The notes under the pieces: generated by a model
Database searches by the model: none
The model's input: the letters and a program-made list of their open reading frames with translations, nothing else
What the model was told of the DNA's origin: nothing
From: Haloplanus aerogenes
GTDB taxonomy: Archaea; Halobacteriota; Halobacteria; Halobacteriales; Haloferacaceae
Reading direction: 5' to 3'
Assembly (NCBI RefSeq): GCF_003856835.1
Contig: NZ_CP034145.1
Location: 248,001-312,000 of the forward strand
DNA length: 64,000 bases
Position numbers and translations under genes: made by a program
Shown here: positions 25,597 to 34,347 of the stretch, piece after piece
How the letters are laid out: each line of letters opens with the position of its first letter
How positions within the stretch are numbered: position 1 is the first letter of the stretch

Positions 25597-27054
25597 CTAC
25601 TCCAACTGCGCCGCGACGAGTTCGTCCGCCGCGGCGACGAACGCCGCCTGCTCGCCGGCGGGAATCGTCGCCCCCGCGGCCACGTCGTGCCCGCCGCCGT
25701 CGCCGCCGACCGACCGCGCCGCCTCGCGCATGACGGTCGAGAGGTCGAGTCCCTGTCGGACGAGGGTGTGCGACCCGCGGGCCGACACCTTCACTTCTCC
25801 CTCGTCGTCGGCCTCCGGCCGACTCTCCGTGGAGCGTGGCTCCACGCTCGCGAACGCGACGATCGGTCGGTCCCGCCGGACGCCGTCCGCCCCCAGCGCC
25901 ATCCCCGCCACGATACCGACGATGGTTTCCCGAATTTTCGTCCCCGCGTCGAACCACTGCACGTGATCCTCTATCGTCACGCCCTCCGATTTCACGAGTT
26001 CCAGCCCCTCCGAGAGGTTCTTGCGGTGGTTGCGAAGGAGCGTCCGGGCACGATCCAGCGCCGCGCCGCGGTCGCCCAGACACACCGCGAGGCCGACATC
26101 TGCGCGCTCGTACCGTGCCGTCGCGTTCAGGAGCGTCGAGAACTCGCTCACGTCGCGTAGTTCCGTCCCTTCCTCTTCGGCGGTGAGGGTGTAGGTCGTC
26201 CCGATCAGGTCGTTTACCCGACTCGCGGGGACGCCGCTCGCCACCGCCCGCTTCAGGAGGGCGCTCGCCACCGTCTGCCGTTCGTCGGCGGTCAGATCGA
26301 CCCACCGCTTCCACTCGCCGTCCGCTCGGAGGTCGGCGTCGAGGTCGGAGAGAAAGCGCACAGCACCGGATTCGTCGCCCGTGATCCCCGGAATCCGCAC
26401 GTCGCTCGCGTACTCCAGCAGTTTCGGGAGCGGACGCGTCTGCCGGCCGTACATCGCCAGATCCGTCCCCTCCTGTAGGACGCCCGCGTCGACGCCCTCG
26501 GCCACGATGCCCTCGTTGGCGCCGGTGAGGCCGTCGACGCCCGCCTGCATATCGCCCACCGCGCCGACGACGGCGAGCGCCGCGAGGTCGCGGTTCTCGT
26601 CCCCGCCAAGCGCCCGCGCGAGACAGTACGCCGCCCCGGCACCCGAGAGTTCACTCGCGCCGTTCAGCCCCTCTAACAGGGGGTTGCAGTGGTAGTCCGT
26701 CTCCGCGTCCGCTGGCTGGTGATGGTCCGCGATCACGGGGGTGAAGGCGTCGGCGTAGTCGACGATCACGTCGAGTTGGCCGCTCCCGAAGTCGGTAAAG
26801 AGGACCGTCTCGTGCTCCGTCGCGACGATACGCGCGATAGCGGGCTCGTCGAGTTGTTTCTCGAAGACAGTGTCGAAGGGAATCCCCGCTCGCTCCAGTG
26901 CCGTCGCGGCGACGGCGGCGCTCGTCAGGCCGTCGGCGTCGATGTGGGAGGCCAGCAGGACCGAGTCGGCGTCGCGGAGGCGGTCGGCACACGCCGCCGC
27001 CCGCGCGGCCAGTTCGGGGACGGGTCCGTCCATCGTCGTCGAGTCGGTCGTCAT
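25597..27054 (-). CDS. DHH-family phosphoesterase (RecJ-like)
   Basis: 485 residues from ATG 27054 (MTTDSTTMDGPVPELAARAA). The DHH motifs are clear: LLASHIDADGLTSA (motif I), VLFTDFGSGQ (II) and VIADHHQP (III), then GAVGDMQAG; the C-terminal DHHA1 part ends with RSVGGDGGGHDVAAGATIP. Archaeal homologues act as single-strand nucleases or GINS-associated factors, but members of the superfamily also cleave small nucleotides, so the substrate is uncertain. An upstream frame extension of 50 residues is rejected because it is Arg-rich shadow-like sequence. Confidence 0.88.
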   Translation of the reverse strand: MTTDSTTMDGPVPELAARAAACADRLRDADSVLLASHIDADGLTSAAVAATALERAGIPFDTVFEKQLDEPAIARIVATEHETVLFTDFGSGQLDVIVDYADAFTPVIADHHQPADAETDYHCNPLLEGLNGASELSGAGAAYCLARALGGDENRDLAALAVVGAVGDMQAGVDGLTGANEGIVAEGVDAGVLQEGTDLAMYGRQTRPLPKLLEYASDVRIPGITGDESGAVRFLSDLDADLRADGEWKRWVDLTADERQTVASALLKRAVASGVPASRVNDLIGTTYTLTAEEEGTELRDVSEFSTLLNATARYERADVGLAVCLGDRGAALDRARTLLRNHRKNLSEGLELVKSEGVTIEDHVQWFDAGTKIRETIVGIVAGMALGADGVRRDRPIVAFASVEPRSTESRPEADDEGEVKVSARGSHTLVRQGLDLSTVMREAARSVGGDGGGHDVAAGATIPAGEQAAFVAAADELVAAQLE

Positions 27055-27079
27055 CGCTGATAAACCTTCGACCCGCTCC

Positions 27080-27820
27080 CTACCGCTCGCGTAGCGCGGC
27101 GACCGTCTCGCGGGCCAGCGCCTCGAACGTCGCCTCGGCGGGCACCACGTCAACCTCGATGCCCAGCGATTCCGCCGTCTCCCGCGTCGGCTCTCCGATG
27201 ACACCGACGACGGCCGCGTTCAGGCCCACGATTGCTGCGGATCGGATGCCGCGCTCGTCCGCCGCATCGAGGAAGTGTTCGACCGTCAGAGAGGAGGTGA
27301 AACAGGCGGCGTCGAGGTCGCCCGCCGCGGCGAGGACGGCCGACTCGCCCGCGCCCTCGGGTCGGACGAGACGATAGAGAACCGTCTCGTGCACGTCTGC
27401 ACTCGCGTCCCGCAGGCCGTCGAGCAGAACCGGGCTGCCGTGGTCGCTCCGGGCTACTTCGACGCTCGCGCCCTCGGTGCGGTCGGCCAATAGATCGACC
27501 AGCCCGGTCGAAGAGTAGTCGTCGGGAACCAGATCGACCGCGTAGCCCGCCGATTCGAGGGCGTCGGCCGTCTTCGGCCCGATGGCGACGACCGTCGCGT
27601 CGCCGGGTTTCCACTCCCCCGCGACGAGTTCGGCACCCGTCTTGCTCGTGAATACGACGTAGTCGGCGTCCTGCGGGTGCTCGCCCGTCGGCTCGACCGC
27701 GAGCATCGGATCTGCCACTGGCTCGATGCCGAGGTCCGTCAAGAGCGACCGGGCCGCGTCGAGACGGTCGTCGTCGGGGCGGAAGACGGCAACGCGGGGG
27801 GCGTCCTCGCTCGCGCTCAC
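27080..27820 (-). CDS. hemD: Uroporphyrinogen-III synthase
   Basis: 246 residues. It closes and inverts ring D of hydroxymethylbilane to give uroporphyrinogen III. Typical weak-consensus features are present: VAVFRPDDDRLDAARSLL at the start, DYVVFTSKTGAELV near residue 56, AIGPKTADALESAGY, and in the second domain AACFTSSLTVEHFLDAA. The ATG overlaps the hemC stop by four bases (ATGA), so translation is coupled. Its product feeds both heme and, through the methyltransferase at 2.7–3.6 kb, siroheme. Confidence 0.93.
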   Translation of the reverse strand: MSASEDAPRVAVFRPDDDRLDAARSLLTDLGIEPVADPMLAVEPTGEHPQDADYVVFTSKTGAELVAGEWKPGDATVVAIGPKTADALESAGYAVDLVPDDYSSTGLVDLLADRTEGASVEVARSDHGSPVLLDGLRDASADVHETVLYRLVRPEGAGESAVLAAAGDLDAACFTSSLTVEHFLDAADERGIRSAAIVGLNAAVVGVIGEPTRETAESLGIEVDVVPAEATFEALARETVAALRER

Positions 27821-28926
27821 GCGTCGGCCTCCTCACCCTCGTCCTCGTCCGCCTCCTCGCGCGCCCGATCGATCAACTCCGCCGCCCCCTCCGCTCGCAG
27901 GTCGGCTGCGAGGTCGGCCGCCGCGTCGGCGTGATCCGTGATCGGGAGGTCGGCCGTCCGCTCGATTGCCTCCGTCCCGTCGAGCGAGAGGACCTGCACC
28001 GCCACGTGGACGTACTCACCCTGCACGACGGCGTAGACGCCGATAGGGGCGATACAGCCGCCGCCGAGTTCCGCGAGTATCGTCCGCTCGACGGTCGTCT
28101 CGACGCGCGTCACGGGGTCGTCGACGAGGTTGCGGATCGTCTCCGTCGCCTCCGCGTCCCCGCGGGCCGTCACCGCGATGGCGCCCTGTCCCGGCGCGGG
28201 GACGAACGCGTCTTTCGGGAGGCGCGTCGTCTCGACGCTATCGAGCAACCCGCTTCGCCGCAGCCCCGCCTCTGCGAGAACGATGGCGTCGTACTCCGTC
28301 TCGACCGCGCGCTCCATCGCCTGCCGCTCCAGTTCGGTCAGGCCGTCGAACCACTCCTCGACCGGTTGGTCGAAGTTGTCGGGATGTTCTCCCTCGTCCT
28401 CGTCCTCGGCGTCCATCCGCCGCTGGTGTTCGCGCTGGAGTCCCGGCGCCAGCAACTTCTCCAGTCGGGTGTCGACGTTGCCCCGGAGGGGTTCGACCTG
28501 CAGGTCGGGTCGCGCCCGCCGCAACTGCGCGCCCCGTCGGAGCGACGAGGTGCCGACGACGGCGCCCTCCGGCAGGTCGTCCAGTTCGGCGCCGTCGGGC
28601 GTCACGAGTACGTCGCCCGCTGGCGCGCGTTCGGGAACGCCCGCGACCACTAACTCGGGCGGCGACTCGGTCGGCATGTCCTTCATCGAGTGGACCGCGG
28701 CGTCGACGTCGCCGTCGAGTACCTGTTCGTCGAGCGCCCGAACGAACGCGCCCGTCTTCCCGAGGCGGTGAATGAGTTCGTCCCGAATCTCGTCGCCGCG
28801 GGTCGACACCTCGACCGTCTCGACGTCGAGGCGTCGGGCGGAGAGGCGGTCGCGGACGCTCGCCGTCTGCCGTCTGGCGAGGTCGGACCCGCGCGTCGCT
28901 AGCCGTATCGTCCCGCGCGTGCTCAT
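27817..28926 (-). CDS. hemC: Porphobilinogen deaminase (hydroxymethylbilane synthase)
   Basis: 369 residues, somewhat longer than the bacterial enzyme because of an acidic insert (about residues 172–190, AEDEDEGEHPDNF) and an acidic tail. It polymerises four porphobilinogens. Seen: IRLATRGSDLARRQT at the start, DAAVHSMKDMPTESP, VGTSSLRRGAQLRRARPDL, and the dipyrromethane-binding Cys in LAELGGGCIAPIGVYA. It is first in a hemC–hemD pair and divergent from the nitrilase-fold gene, with 119 bases between them. Confidence 0.97.
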   Translation of the reverse strand: MSTRGTIRLATRGSDLARRQTASVRDRLSARRLDVETVEVSTRGDEIRDELIHRLGKTGAFVRALDEQVLDGDVDAAVHSMKDMPTESPPELVVAGVPERAPAGDVLVTPDGAELDDLPEGAVVGTSSLRRGAQLRRARPDLQVEPLRGNVDTRLEKLLAPGLQREHQRRMDAEDEDEGEHPDNFDQPVEEWFDGLTELERQAMERAVETEYDAIVLAEAGLRRSGLLDSVETTRLPKDAFVPAPGQGAIAVTARGDAEATETIRNLVDDPVTRVETTVERTILAELGGGCIAPIGVYAVVQGEYVHVAVQVLSLDGTEAIERTADLPITDHADAAADLAADLRAEGAAELIDRAREEADEDEGEEADA

Positions 28927-29045
28927 ATCCGAGCCGTCGCCCCCGAGCGTGAAAAGCCCACCAGTTCCGCCGTCAGCGGCGTCAGAGGTGACTACACGAC
29001 GGCGCGGGGGAAGCTATTCCCGTCGTCCCGGAGTAGCCGCCACCG

Positions 29046-30137
29046 ATGTCGAAGATCCCGACGTACAACGCGGTCGGCCTCTCCCCGACGGTGTGGGGAG
29101 CCGAGGAGCGTAGCGACATCGAGAAGAATCTGGAGCACATCCACGAAGCCCTCTCCGCGGCCACGTGGCTCAGCGGCCTCGAACTCCCCGTCAAACTCGC
29201 CGTCCTCCCCGAGGGCGCCCTCCAGGGGTTCACCGACGAGGTGTTCGACATGGACCACGCCACGTACCGGGAGGAGATCGCCATCGACATTCCCGGCCCC
29301 GAGACCGAGACGCTCGGGGAGTACGCCAAGGAGTTCGAGGTGTACCTCGTCGCCTCCGCGAAGGAGAAGGCGCCGGAGTACGACGAGAAGTTCTACAACA
29401 CCGCCTTCGTCATCGACCCCGACGGCGACATCGTCCACACGCACCGGAAGGTGACCCCCCTGTTGCCTGTGGAGCGCTCGGTTTCGCCTCACGACGTGTG
29501 GGACGACTGGCGGGAGAATTACGGCGACGACCTCGACGACATCTTCCCAGTCGTCGACACCGATATCGGCCGCATCGGCATCTCGCTCGCCATCGAGGGG
29601 GCCTACCCCGAGTACGTCCGCGGCCTCGCCATGAACGGCGCGGAGGTGATCTGCCGGATCGCGTGTCCCGAACCGCTGGTGGCGAACGATAGCTGGGAGA
29701 TTCAGAACCGGGCGCGGGCGCTCGACAACACGTGTTACGTCGTCGCGCCGAACCTCGGCACCTACTACGTCACGCCCGACGCCGAGACGCCGGTCGACAC
29801 CTTCGGCGGCGGGTCGATGGTCGTCGACCACCGGGGCCAGATCCTCGCGGAACACGAGTATGGCGCTGGCTCCTCCTACTGCGCTGCGCCCGTCGACGTG
29901 GAGGGCCTGCGCGAACACCGCACCGAGTCGCCGCTCACGAACTGGATCAAGGACCTCCGCACCGAACTCATCCGGCCCATCTACGACCGGGAGATCTACC
30001 CCAAAAATCTGTGGCTCGACCGCCAGCCGGTCGATCACGAGACGTACGCCGAGGAGGTGACGGAGCGACAGATCGAGAAGATGGTCGAGGCGGATATCTT
30101 CGTCCCGCCGTATCACGAGCGGGCAGACGAGGGGTGA
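29046..30137 (+). CDS. Nitrilase-superfamily protein lacking the catalytic cysteine
   Basis: 363 residues. The C–N hydrolase fold is clear: Glu56 in AVLPEGALQ, Lys135 in HTHRKVTP and the typical VVDTDIGRIGISLAIEGAYPE, which normally carries the nucleophilic Cys before an acidic residue. Here that position (about 182) is Ala (codon GCC). Further conserved regions are present (CRIACPEP, WEIQNRARALDNTCYVVAPN, FGGGSMVVDHRGQILAE), closest in look to AmiF-like amidases. A C-terminal helical extension of about 70 residues follows. Either it is a pseudoenzyme or another residue acts as nucleophile. Confidence 0.85.
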   Translation: MSKIPTYNAVGLSPTVWGAEERSDIEKNLEHIHEALSAATWLSGLELPVKLAVLPEGALQGFTDEVFDMDHATYREEIAIDIPGPETETLGEYAKEFEVYLVASAKEKAPEYDEKFYNTAFVIDPDGDIVHTHRKVTPLLPVERSVSPHDVWDDWRENYGDDLDDIFPVVDTDIGRIGISLAIEGAYPEYVRGLAMNGAEVICRIACPEPLVANDSWEIQNRARALDNTCYVVAPNLGTYYVTPDAETPVDTFGGGSMVVDHRGQILAEHEYGAGSSYCAAPVDVEGLREHRTESPLTNWIKDLRTELIRPIYDREIYPKNLWLDRQPVDHETYAEEVTERQIEKMVEADIFVPPYHERADEG

Positions 30138-30146
30138 CCGCGAACA

Positions 30147-30581
30147 TCACTCCGGCTGATAGGGATCGGTCGCCGTGTCGAGGCGGTAGACATCCGTGGC
30201 GGCGTCGAAGTCGTCGTCGAACGCGTAGAGGTAGCCGAGCCCCTCCGCTTGCATATACGCCACGATAGCGGCGTCGACGAACGAGAACTGCTCGTGCTGT
30301 CGGAAGAGCGCTTTCGCCGTCGCGAACTCGTCCGCGGTCAGGGCGTCGATGTGGAAGCGCGCGTTCTCCTCTATTCGGTCGAGAAAGTCGACGGCAGCCG
30401 CGTGTCCGGCGTGGGTTGTCAGTCCGTTCAGCGTTTCTGCGAGCACGTAGTCGAGAATCACTGCCTCCGGAAGGTCGGCGGTATCGATGCCCGTGAGGAT
30501 GGCGAGGGCCTCGTCGTGTGCCTCGTCACGACGGTACGCAGCGGCGAAGAGAACGGTCGTATCGAGGAGTGCTCGCGGCAT
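30147..30581 (-). CDS. PIN-domain ribonuclease toxin (VapC-like)
   Basis: 144 residues. The PIN acidic set is visible: D at residue 7 (LLDTTVLFAA), E in LAETLNGL, D in FSFVDAAIVAYM, and D in YLYAFDDDFD. VapC toxins cleave tRNA or rRNA when not bound by their antitoxin. Its ATG directly follows the AbrB-like antitoxin stop, so they are one transcript. The last gene of the pair ends nine bases from the convergent nitrilase-fold gene. Confidence 0.9.
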   Translation of the reverse strand: MPRALLDTTVLFAAAYRRDEAHDEALAILTGIDTADLPEAVILDYVLAETLNGLTTHAGHAAAVDFLDRIEENARFHIDALTADEFATAKALFRQHEQFSFVDAAIVAYMQAEGLGYLYAFDDDFDAATDVYRLDTATDPYQPE

Positions 30582-30833
30582 CTATTCCGTGTCGACGCCC
30601 CACGCGTCGTGGTCGGTCGTGACTGCGGTCTCCTGCTCACCGTCGTAGCCGTCGAAGTCGCTGAACGTGCCGCTTCGCTGCTGAACGACCCGGACGCGGA
30701 GCGTGCCGTCGTCCTCGATGTGCCAGCGGAGCGTGTCGCCGTCGTCGATGTCGAGTTCCCGGCGGATGCGAGCGGGGATGTTCGCTTGATTCCCCGACAC
30801 TTTGCTCTCGGAGTCGACGTTCTCACTGCTCAT
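30582..30833 (-). CDS. AbrB/SpoVT-type antitoxin (VapB-like)
   Basis: 83 residues from ATG 30833 (MSSENVDSESKVSGNQANIP). The swapped-hairpin motif VSGNQANIPARIRRELDIDDGDTLRWHI is typical of AbrB DNA-binding domains; the acidic C-terminal half would contact the toxin. A TATA box (TTTATGC, 24–30 bases before the ATG) fits a leaderless start. A perfect inverted repeat sits right behind the TATA box (30867–30884), suggesting autorepression by the antitoxin. Confidence 0.88.
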   Translation of the reverse strand: MSSENVDSESKVSGNQANIPARIRRELDIDDGDTLRWHIEDDGTLRVRVVQQRSGTFSDFDGYDGEQETAVTTDHDAWGVDTE

Positions 30834-30866
30834 GCCTACGAGTAGGTGATCACCCTGCATAAATCG

Positions 30867-30884
30867 TAGTGTGCGCTCACACTA
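30867..30884. promoter_or_regulatory. Operator-like inverted repeat of the vapBC-type pair
   Basis: TAGTGTG-CGCT-CACACTA: 7-bp arms with a 4-base spacer, immediately upstream of the TATA element (30857–30863), i.e. over the BRE position. AbrB-type antitoxins commonly bind such repeats in their own promoters. Confidence 0.6.
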
Positions 30885-30942
30885 TCCGCCCCGATTGGTA
30901 ACGGCCGTCTCTCGTGTCGCACACTGTCGAGCGGTGCTCGGC

Positions 30943-32277
30943 CTACAGCGCTTCCTGATACGCGTCCAGCGTCCGCTGGATGTCCTCTTCGGTGTGGGCG
31001 TAGCTGACGAACTGCGCCTCGAACTGGTTGGCGGTGAGGAAGATCCCGCGCTCTTTCATCTCCTGCCAGAACACGCGTTCCCAGCGGTTGGTCTCGGCGG
31101 CGGCCACGTCCGCGCCCGTCTTGGGACAGGCGTCGTAGTTCGGGCAGTCCGTGCGCTGGCGACAGCCCGCCTCACAGCGACCCTCGCCGCCCTCGCCGTG
31201 CCGGGTGAAGATGGTCTTGAAGATGCTCCCGGTGCCGACGACGGTGTACTCGGGCGCGCGCTCCTCCAGAATGTCCGTGATGCCCGCGCGCAGTTGCTCG
31301 CCCAGCGCGTTCACGTGGTCGTACACGTCGTTCTCGGCGGCGTAGCGCAGGGTTTCGAGGCCGGCGGCCATCGTCACCGGGTGGCCCGAGAAGGTGCCCG
31401 ACTGGAACACGTCGCCGCCGGGGGTGAGGTGTTCGACGATTTCGGCCCGGCCGCCGACGGCGCCGACGGGGAAGCCACCGCCGACGATCTTCCCCAGCGT
31501 CGTCAGGTCGGGTGTGACGCCGAACTCGCTCTGGGCACAGCCGAGGCCGCCGACGCGGAAGCCCGTGATCACCTCGTCGAAGATCAGGAGCGAACCGTGT
31601 TCGTCACAGAGTTCGCGGAGCGTCTCGTGGAAGCCGTCGACGGGCATCACGACGCCCATGTTGCCGAGGATGGGTTCGGTGAGGACGGCCGCGATTTCGT
31701 CGCCGTGTTCCTCGAACACGTCGGTCACCGTCTCGGGATCGTTGAACGGGACGGGGAGGGTGTGCTCAGCGAAGGAGTCGGGGATGCCGGGCGAGGAGGG
31801 CTGGGCGCCCTCCGGTCCGCCTTCGACGAGTGTCGACTCCTGGGCACCGTGGTAGCCGCCCTGCATGACGACGATCTTGTCGCGGCCGGTGTACGCCCTC
31901 GCGAGGCGGACCGCCGAGACGGTCGCCTCCGTCCCCGAGTTGACGAAGCGGATCATCTCGACGGATGGGACGTGTCGCGCGACGAACTCGGCGAGGTCGA
32001 CTTCCACCTCGGTCGGCGCGCCGTACATCGGCCCGGAACTGACGTGTGACTGGACCGCCGCCTCCACCGAGTCGGGGAGGTCGTGGCCGTACAGCAGGGG
32101 ACCGTAGCCCATCACGTAGTCGAGATAGCGGTTGCCGTCGGCGTCGATAACGTGCGCGCCGTCGCCGCGTTCGACGAAGAAGGGGTACGGCATCGACGCC
32201 CGCACCGACGAGTTGACGCCACCGGCGAGCACCGACAGTGCTCGGTCGTACAGCTCCCGCGATTCGTCGTGGCTCAT
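30943..32277 (-). CDS. hemL: Glutamate-1-semialdehyde 2,1-aminomutase
   Basis: 444 residues. PLP enzyme forming 5-aminolevulinate in the C5 tetrapyrrole route. Seen: [46 protein letters not shown], the cofactor Asp in [14 protein letters not shown], and the PLP lysine in [17 protein letters not shown]. An insert near residue 355–385 ([18 protein letters not shown]) carries four cysteines, which could bind a metal and is not part of the usual enzyme. It sits between the VapBC-type pair and the Amt–PII gene, away from hemC/hemD. Confidence 0.96.
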   Translation of the reverse strand: MSHDESRELYDRALSVLAGGVNSSVRASMPYPFFVERGDGAHVIDADGNRYLDYVMGYGPLLYGHDLPDSVEAAVQSHVSSGPMYGAPTEVEVDLAEFVARHVPSVEMIRFVNSGTEATVSAVRLARAYTGRDKIVVMQGGYHGAQESTLVEGGPEGAQPSSPGIPDSFAEHTLPVPFNDPETVTDVFEEHGDEIAAVLTEPILGNMGVVMPVDGFHETLRELCDEHGSLLIFDEVITGFRVGGLGCAQSEFGVTPDLTTLGKIVGGGFPVGAVGGRAEIVEHLTPGGDVFQSGTFSGHPVTMAAGLETLRYAAENDVYDHVNALGEQLRAGITDILEERAPEYTVVGTGSIFKTIFTRHGEGGEGRCEAGCRQRTDCPNYDACPKTGADVAAAETNRWERVFWQEMKERGIFLTANQFEAQFVSYAHTEEDIQRTLDAYQEAL

Positions 32278-32374
32278 AGCTACCGCTGTGTGCCACTGGG
32301 GAAAGAATGTACGGGGTTTCGTCGAAAAAGCCGCGTGGTGCTCCGGGGCCGTATCGCGCCGAGAGGTCCGTCGA

Positions 32375-34018
32375 TCAGACCGCGTCCGGACCCGTCTTGC
32401 CCGTGCGGACCTGAATCGCGTCGTCGACGGGCATGATGAAGATCTTGCCGTCGCCGGGTTCGCCAGTGTTGGCGCTCTCGCGGATGGCGTCGGCCACGTC
32501 CTCGGCCGGCACGTCCGCGACGACGCACTCGATTTTCACCTTCTGGTGCAGGTCGACGGTGTACTCCTCGCCGCGCCACTGGCCCTTCTTCGCGGGCTGG
32601 GAGCCGCGGCCGGAGACGTTCGTCACCGTGATCGAGGGCGCACCGACTTCCGCGATGGCCTGTTTCACGTCACCGAGTTTCTCCGGGCGGAGCATGGCGA
32701 CGACCATCTTGATGTCGCGCTCGCCGCCGTCCGTGCGGATGATCTGGTTGTCGCCGCCGTCTGCCATCACGTCGGGTTCGCCGAATTCGGGGTAGGTGTT
32801 GACACCGTGTTCGGCCACGTCGAGACCTTCACGCTCGTGTTCGGGGTCGACACGAGCCTGACCCAGCATCTTGAGGACGCCGAACACCAGCGCCGTCGCG
32901 ACGATGGTCCAGCCGGCGATGACCGCGACGCCGGCGATCTGGCCGACGAAGCTGACCGAGTAGCCGGGGATGGCAAAGAGCGGGAAGAGGATCGCACCGA
33001 GCACGCCGGCGGAGCCGTGGACCGGGAACACCGCACACACGTCGTCGATCTTGAGGCGCTTCTCGACGAACTCGAAGACGATGGGGAGCTGCGCGCCGGC
33101 GAGGCCGCCGATCACGAGGGCACCGACCCACGTGATCGCGTTGGTGTTGCTCGTGATGCCGACGAGGCCGGCGAGCATCCCGTTCGCGACGTACAGCGTG
33201 TCGACCTTACCGGTCTTGCCCAGGGCGGCGGTGCCGGCGCCGATGGCGCCTGCGGCCATGCCGAGGGTGGTCGTCAGCGCGACGCGGCCGACCGTGTCGG
33301 CGAAGGCGCCGAGGGCGACGGAGCCCTCCTCGACGACGAACACCGAGGCCGCCGTGCCGACGTTGAAGCCGTACCAGCCGAAACAGAGGATGAGCGTCCC
33401 CAGCACCGCGAAGGTGAGCGAGTGACCGGGGATGATGTTCACCGAGCCGTCCTCGTTGTAGCGGTCCATCCGGGGGCCGAGCACCCACGCGGCCGTGAGG
33501 CCGGCGATGCCGCCCATGCCGTGAACGATCATGCCGCCCGCGAAGTCTTGGAAGCCCGGTCCGATAGTGGTCAGGAAGCCGCCGGCCCAGGTGAGACCGG
33601 TGACGACCGGGTAGATGACCGCCGACAGGAGAATGGTGTACGTGACGTACGCGCGGAGTTTCGCGCGTCCCGCCACGGCCCCGCTGACGATGGTCGCCGC
33701 CGTCATGGCGAACACCGCACCGAAGAGCCAGCCGATCCACGCGTCGGAGCCGCCGGCGATGTAGCCGAACGGATCGGCGTTGCCGCCGACGATGCTGGAG
33801 ACGCCCGCACCGACCAGGAAGTAGACGATGACGCCCACGCTCCAGGTCAGCATGTTCTTCGTCAGCTGGTTCGCCACGTTCTTCGAGCGTACCTGCCCCG
33901 CCTCGAGCATGGCGAAGCCGGCGTGCATGAAGAAGATCAGGAAGGTGACCGTCAGGACCCAGACGTTGTTGACGCCCGAGGCGAGCGCCGACGGGTCGAT
34001 CTGGAGCGGCGTCAGCAT
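32375..34018 (-). CDS. Ammonium transporter fused to a PII (GlnK) signalling domain
   Basis: 547 residues. Residues 1–400 are an Amt channel with eleven likely helices, the pore twin histidines at about 166 (MIVHGMGG) and 335 (PVHGSAG), and the AmtB-type entry segment. A hydrophilic linker (about 400–433) leads to a complete PII domain ([18 protein letters not shown] … T-loop [18 protein letters not shown] with the modifiable Tyr at about 486 … [19 protein letters not shown]). In E. coli and most archaea GlnK is a separate gene. An internal ATG (Met418, at 32767) at the sequence GTGATG could still start a free PII. The TATA-like CCTTATATTATG is about 115 bases upstream. Confidence 0.95.
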   Translation of the reverse strand: MLTPLQIDPSALASGVNNVWVLTVTFLIFFMHAGFAMLEAGQVRSKNVANQLTKNMLTWSVGVIVYFLVGAGVSSIVGGNADPFGYIAGGSDAWIGWLFGAVFAMTAATIVSGAVAGRAKLRAYVTYTILLSAVIYPVVTGLTWAGGFLTTIGPGFQDFAGGMIVHGMGGIAGLTAAWVLGPRMDRYNEDGSVNIIPGHSLTFAVLGTLILCFGWYGFNVGTAASVFVVEEGSVALGAFADTVGRVALTTTLGMAAGAIGAGTAALGKTGKVDTLYVANGMLAGLVGITSNTNAITWVGALVIGGLAGAQLPIVFEFVEKRLKIDDVCAVFPVHGSAGVLGAILFPLFAIPGYSVSFVGQIAGVAVIAGWTIVATALVFGVLKMLGQARVDPEHEREGLDVAEHGVNTYPEFGEPDVMADGGDNQIIRTDGGERDIKMVVAMLRPEKLGDVKQAIAEVGAPSITVTNVSGRGSQPAKKGQWRGEEYTVDLHQKVKIECVVADVPAEDVADAIRESANTGEPGDGKIFIMPVDDAIQVRTGKTGPDAV

Positions 34019-34310
34019 ACGGCCCCCTCCACCGCTACTCCGCTATCGTTACTTGGACAGACGTTCGTGTTTCCGGTTTCTTCTTCCATGTTCGTTCTCC
34101 GTGTTGCGATAGAACGTACCGTTACGACATAATATAAGGATTGGCGTTGACAAATGACTAAATAGGCGGCCTACCGTGGATGTTCGTCCGATTTAATAGT
34201 AGATAAGGGTTGTATAAGGACGTAAATTGGCCAGCCTCTCGACCAATCCTGCCGGATAAGTGGACGAACGTTGTGTAAAAAATCCAACTATTTCGTTCGG
34301 CTGTGCGTCC
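34019..34310. promoter_or_regulatory. Amt–PII promoter region
   Basis: AT-rich, with no gene. On the minus strand CCTTATATTATG (about 34127–34138) is the best TATA for the amt gene, giving a leader of roughly 90 bases. The rest holds the downstream part of the hemB terminator. Confidence 0.5.
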
Positions 34311-34333
34311 GGCCGCGCCGCTCGTTCGCGGCG
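34277..34333 (-). terminator. hemB terminator
   Basis: On the minus strand a perfect stem GCGCCGC/GCGGCGC with a six-base loop (34315–34334) lies just after the hemB stop, followed about 30 bases later by a T6 run (34277–34282). Archaeal RNA polymerase stops at T-runs, so the T6 is the likely stop site. Confidence 0.55.
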
Positions 34334-34347
34334 CTCCAGACGGCCGA

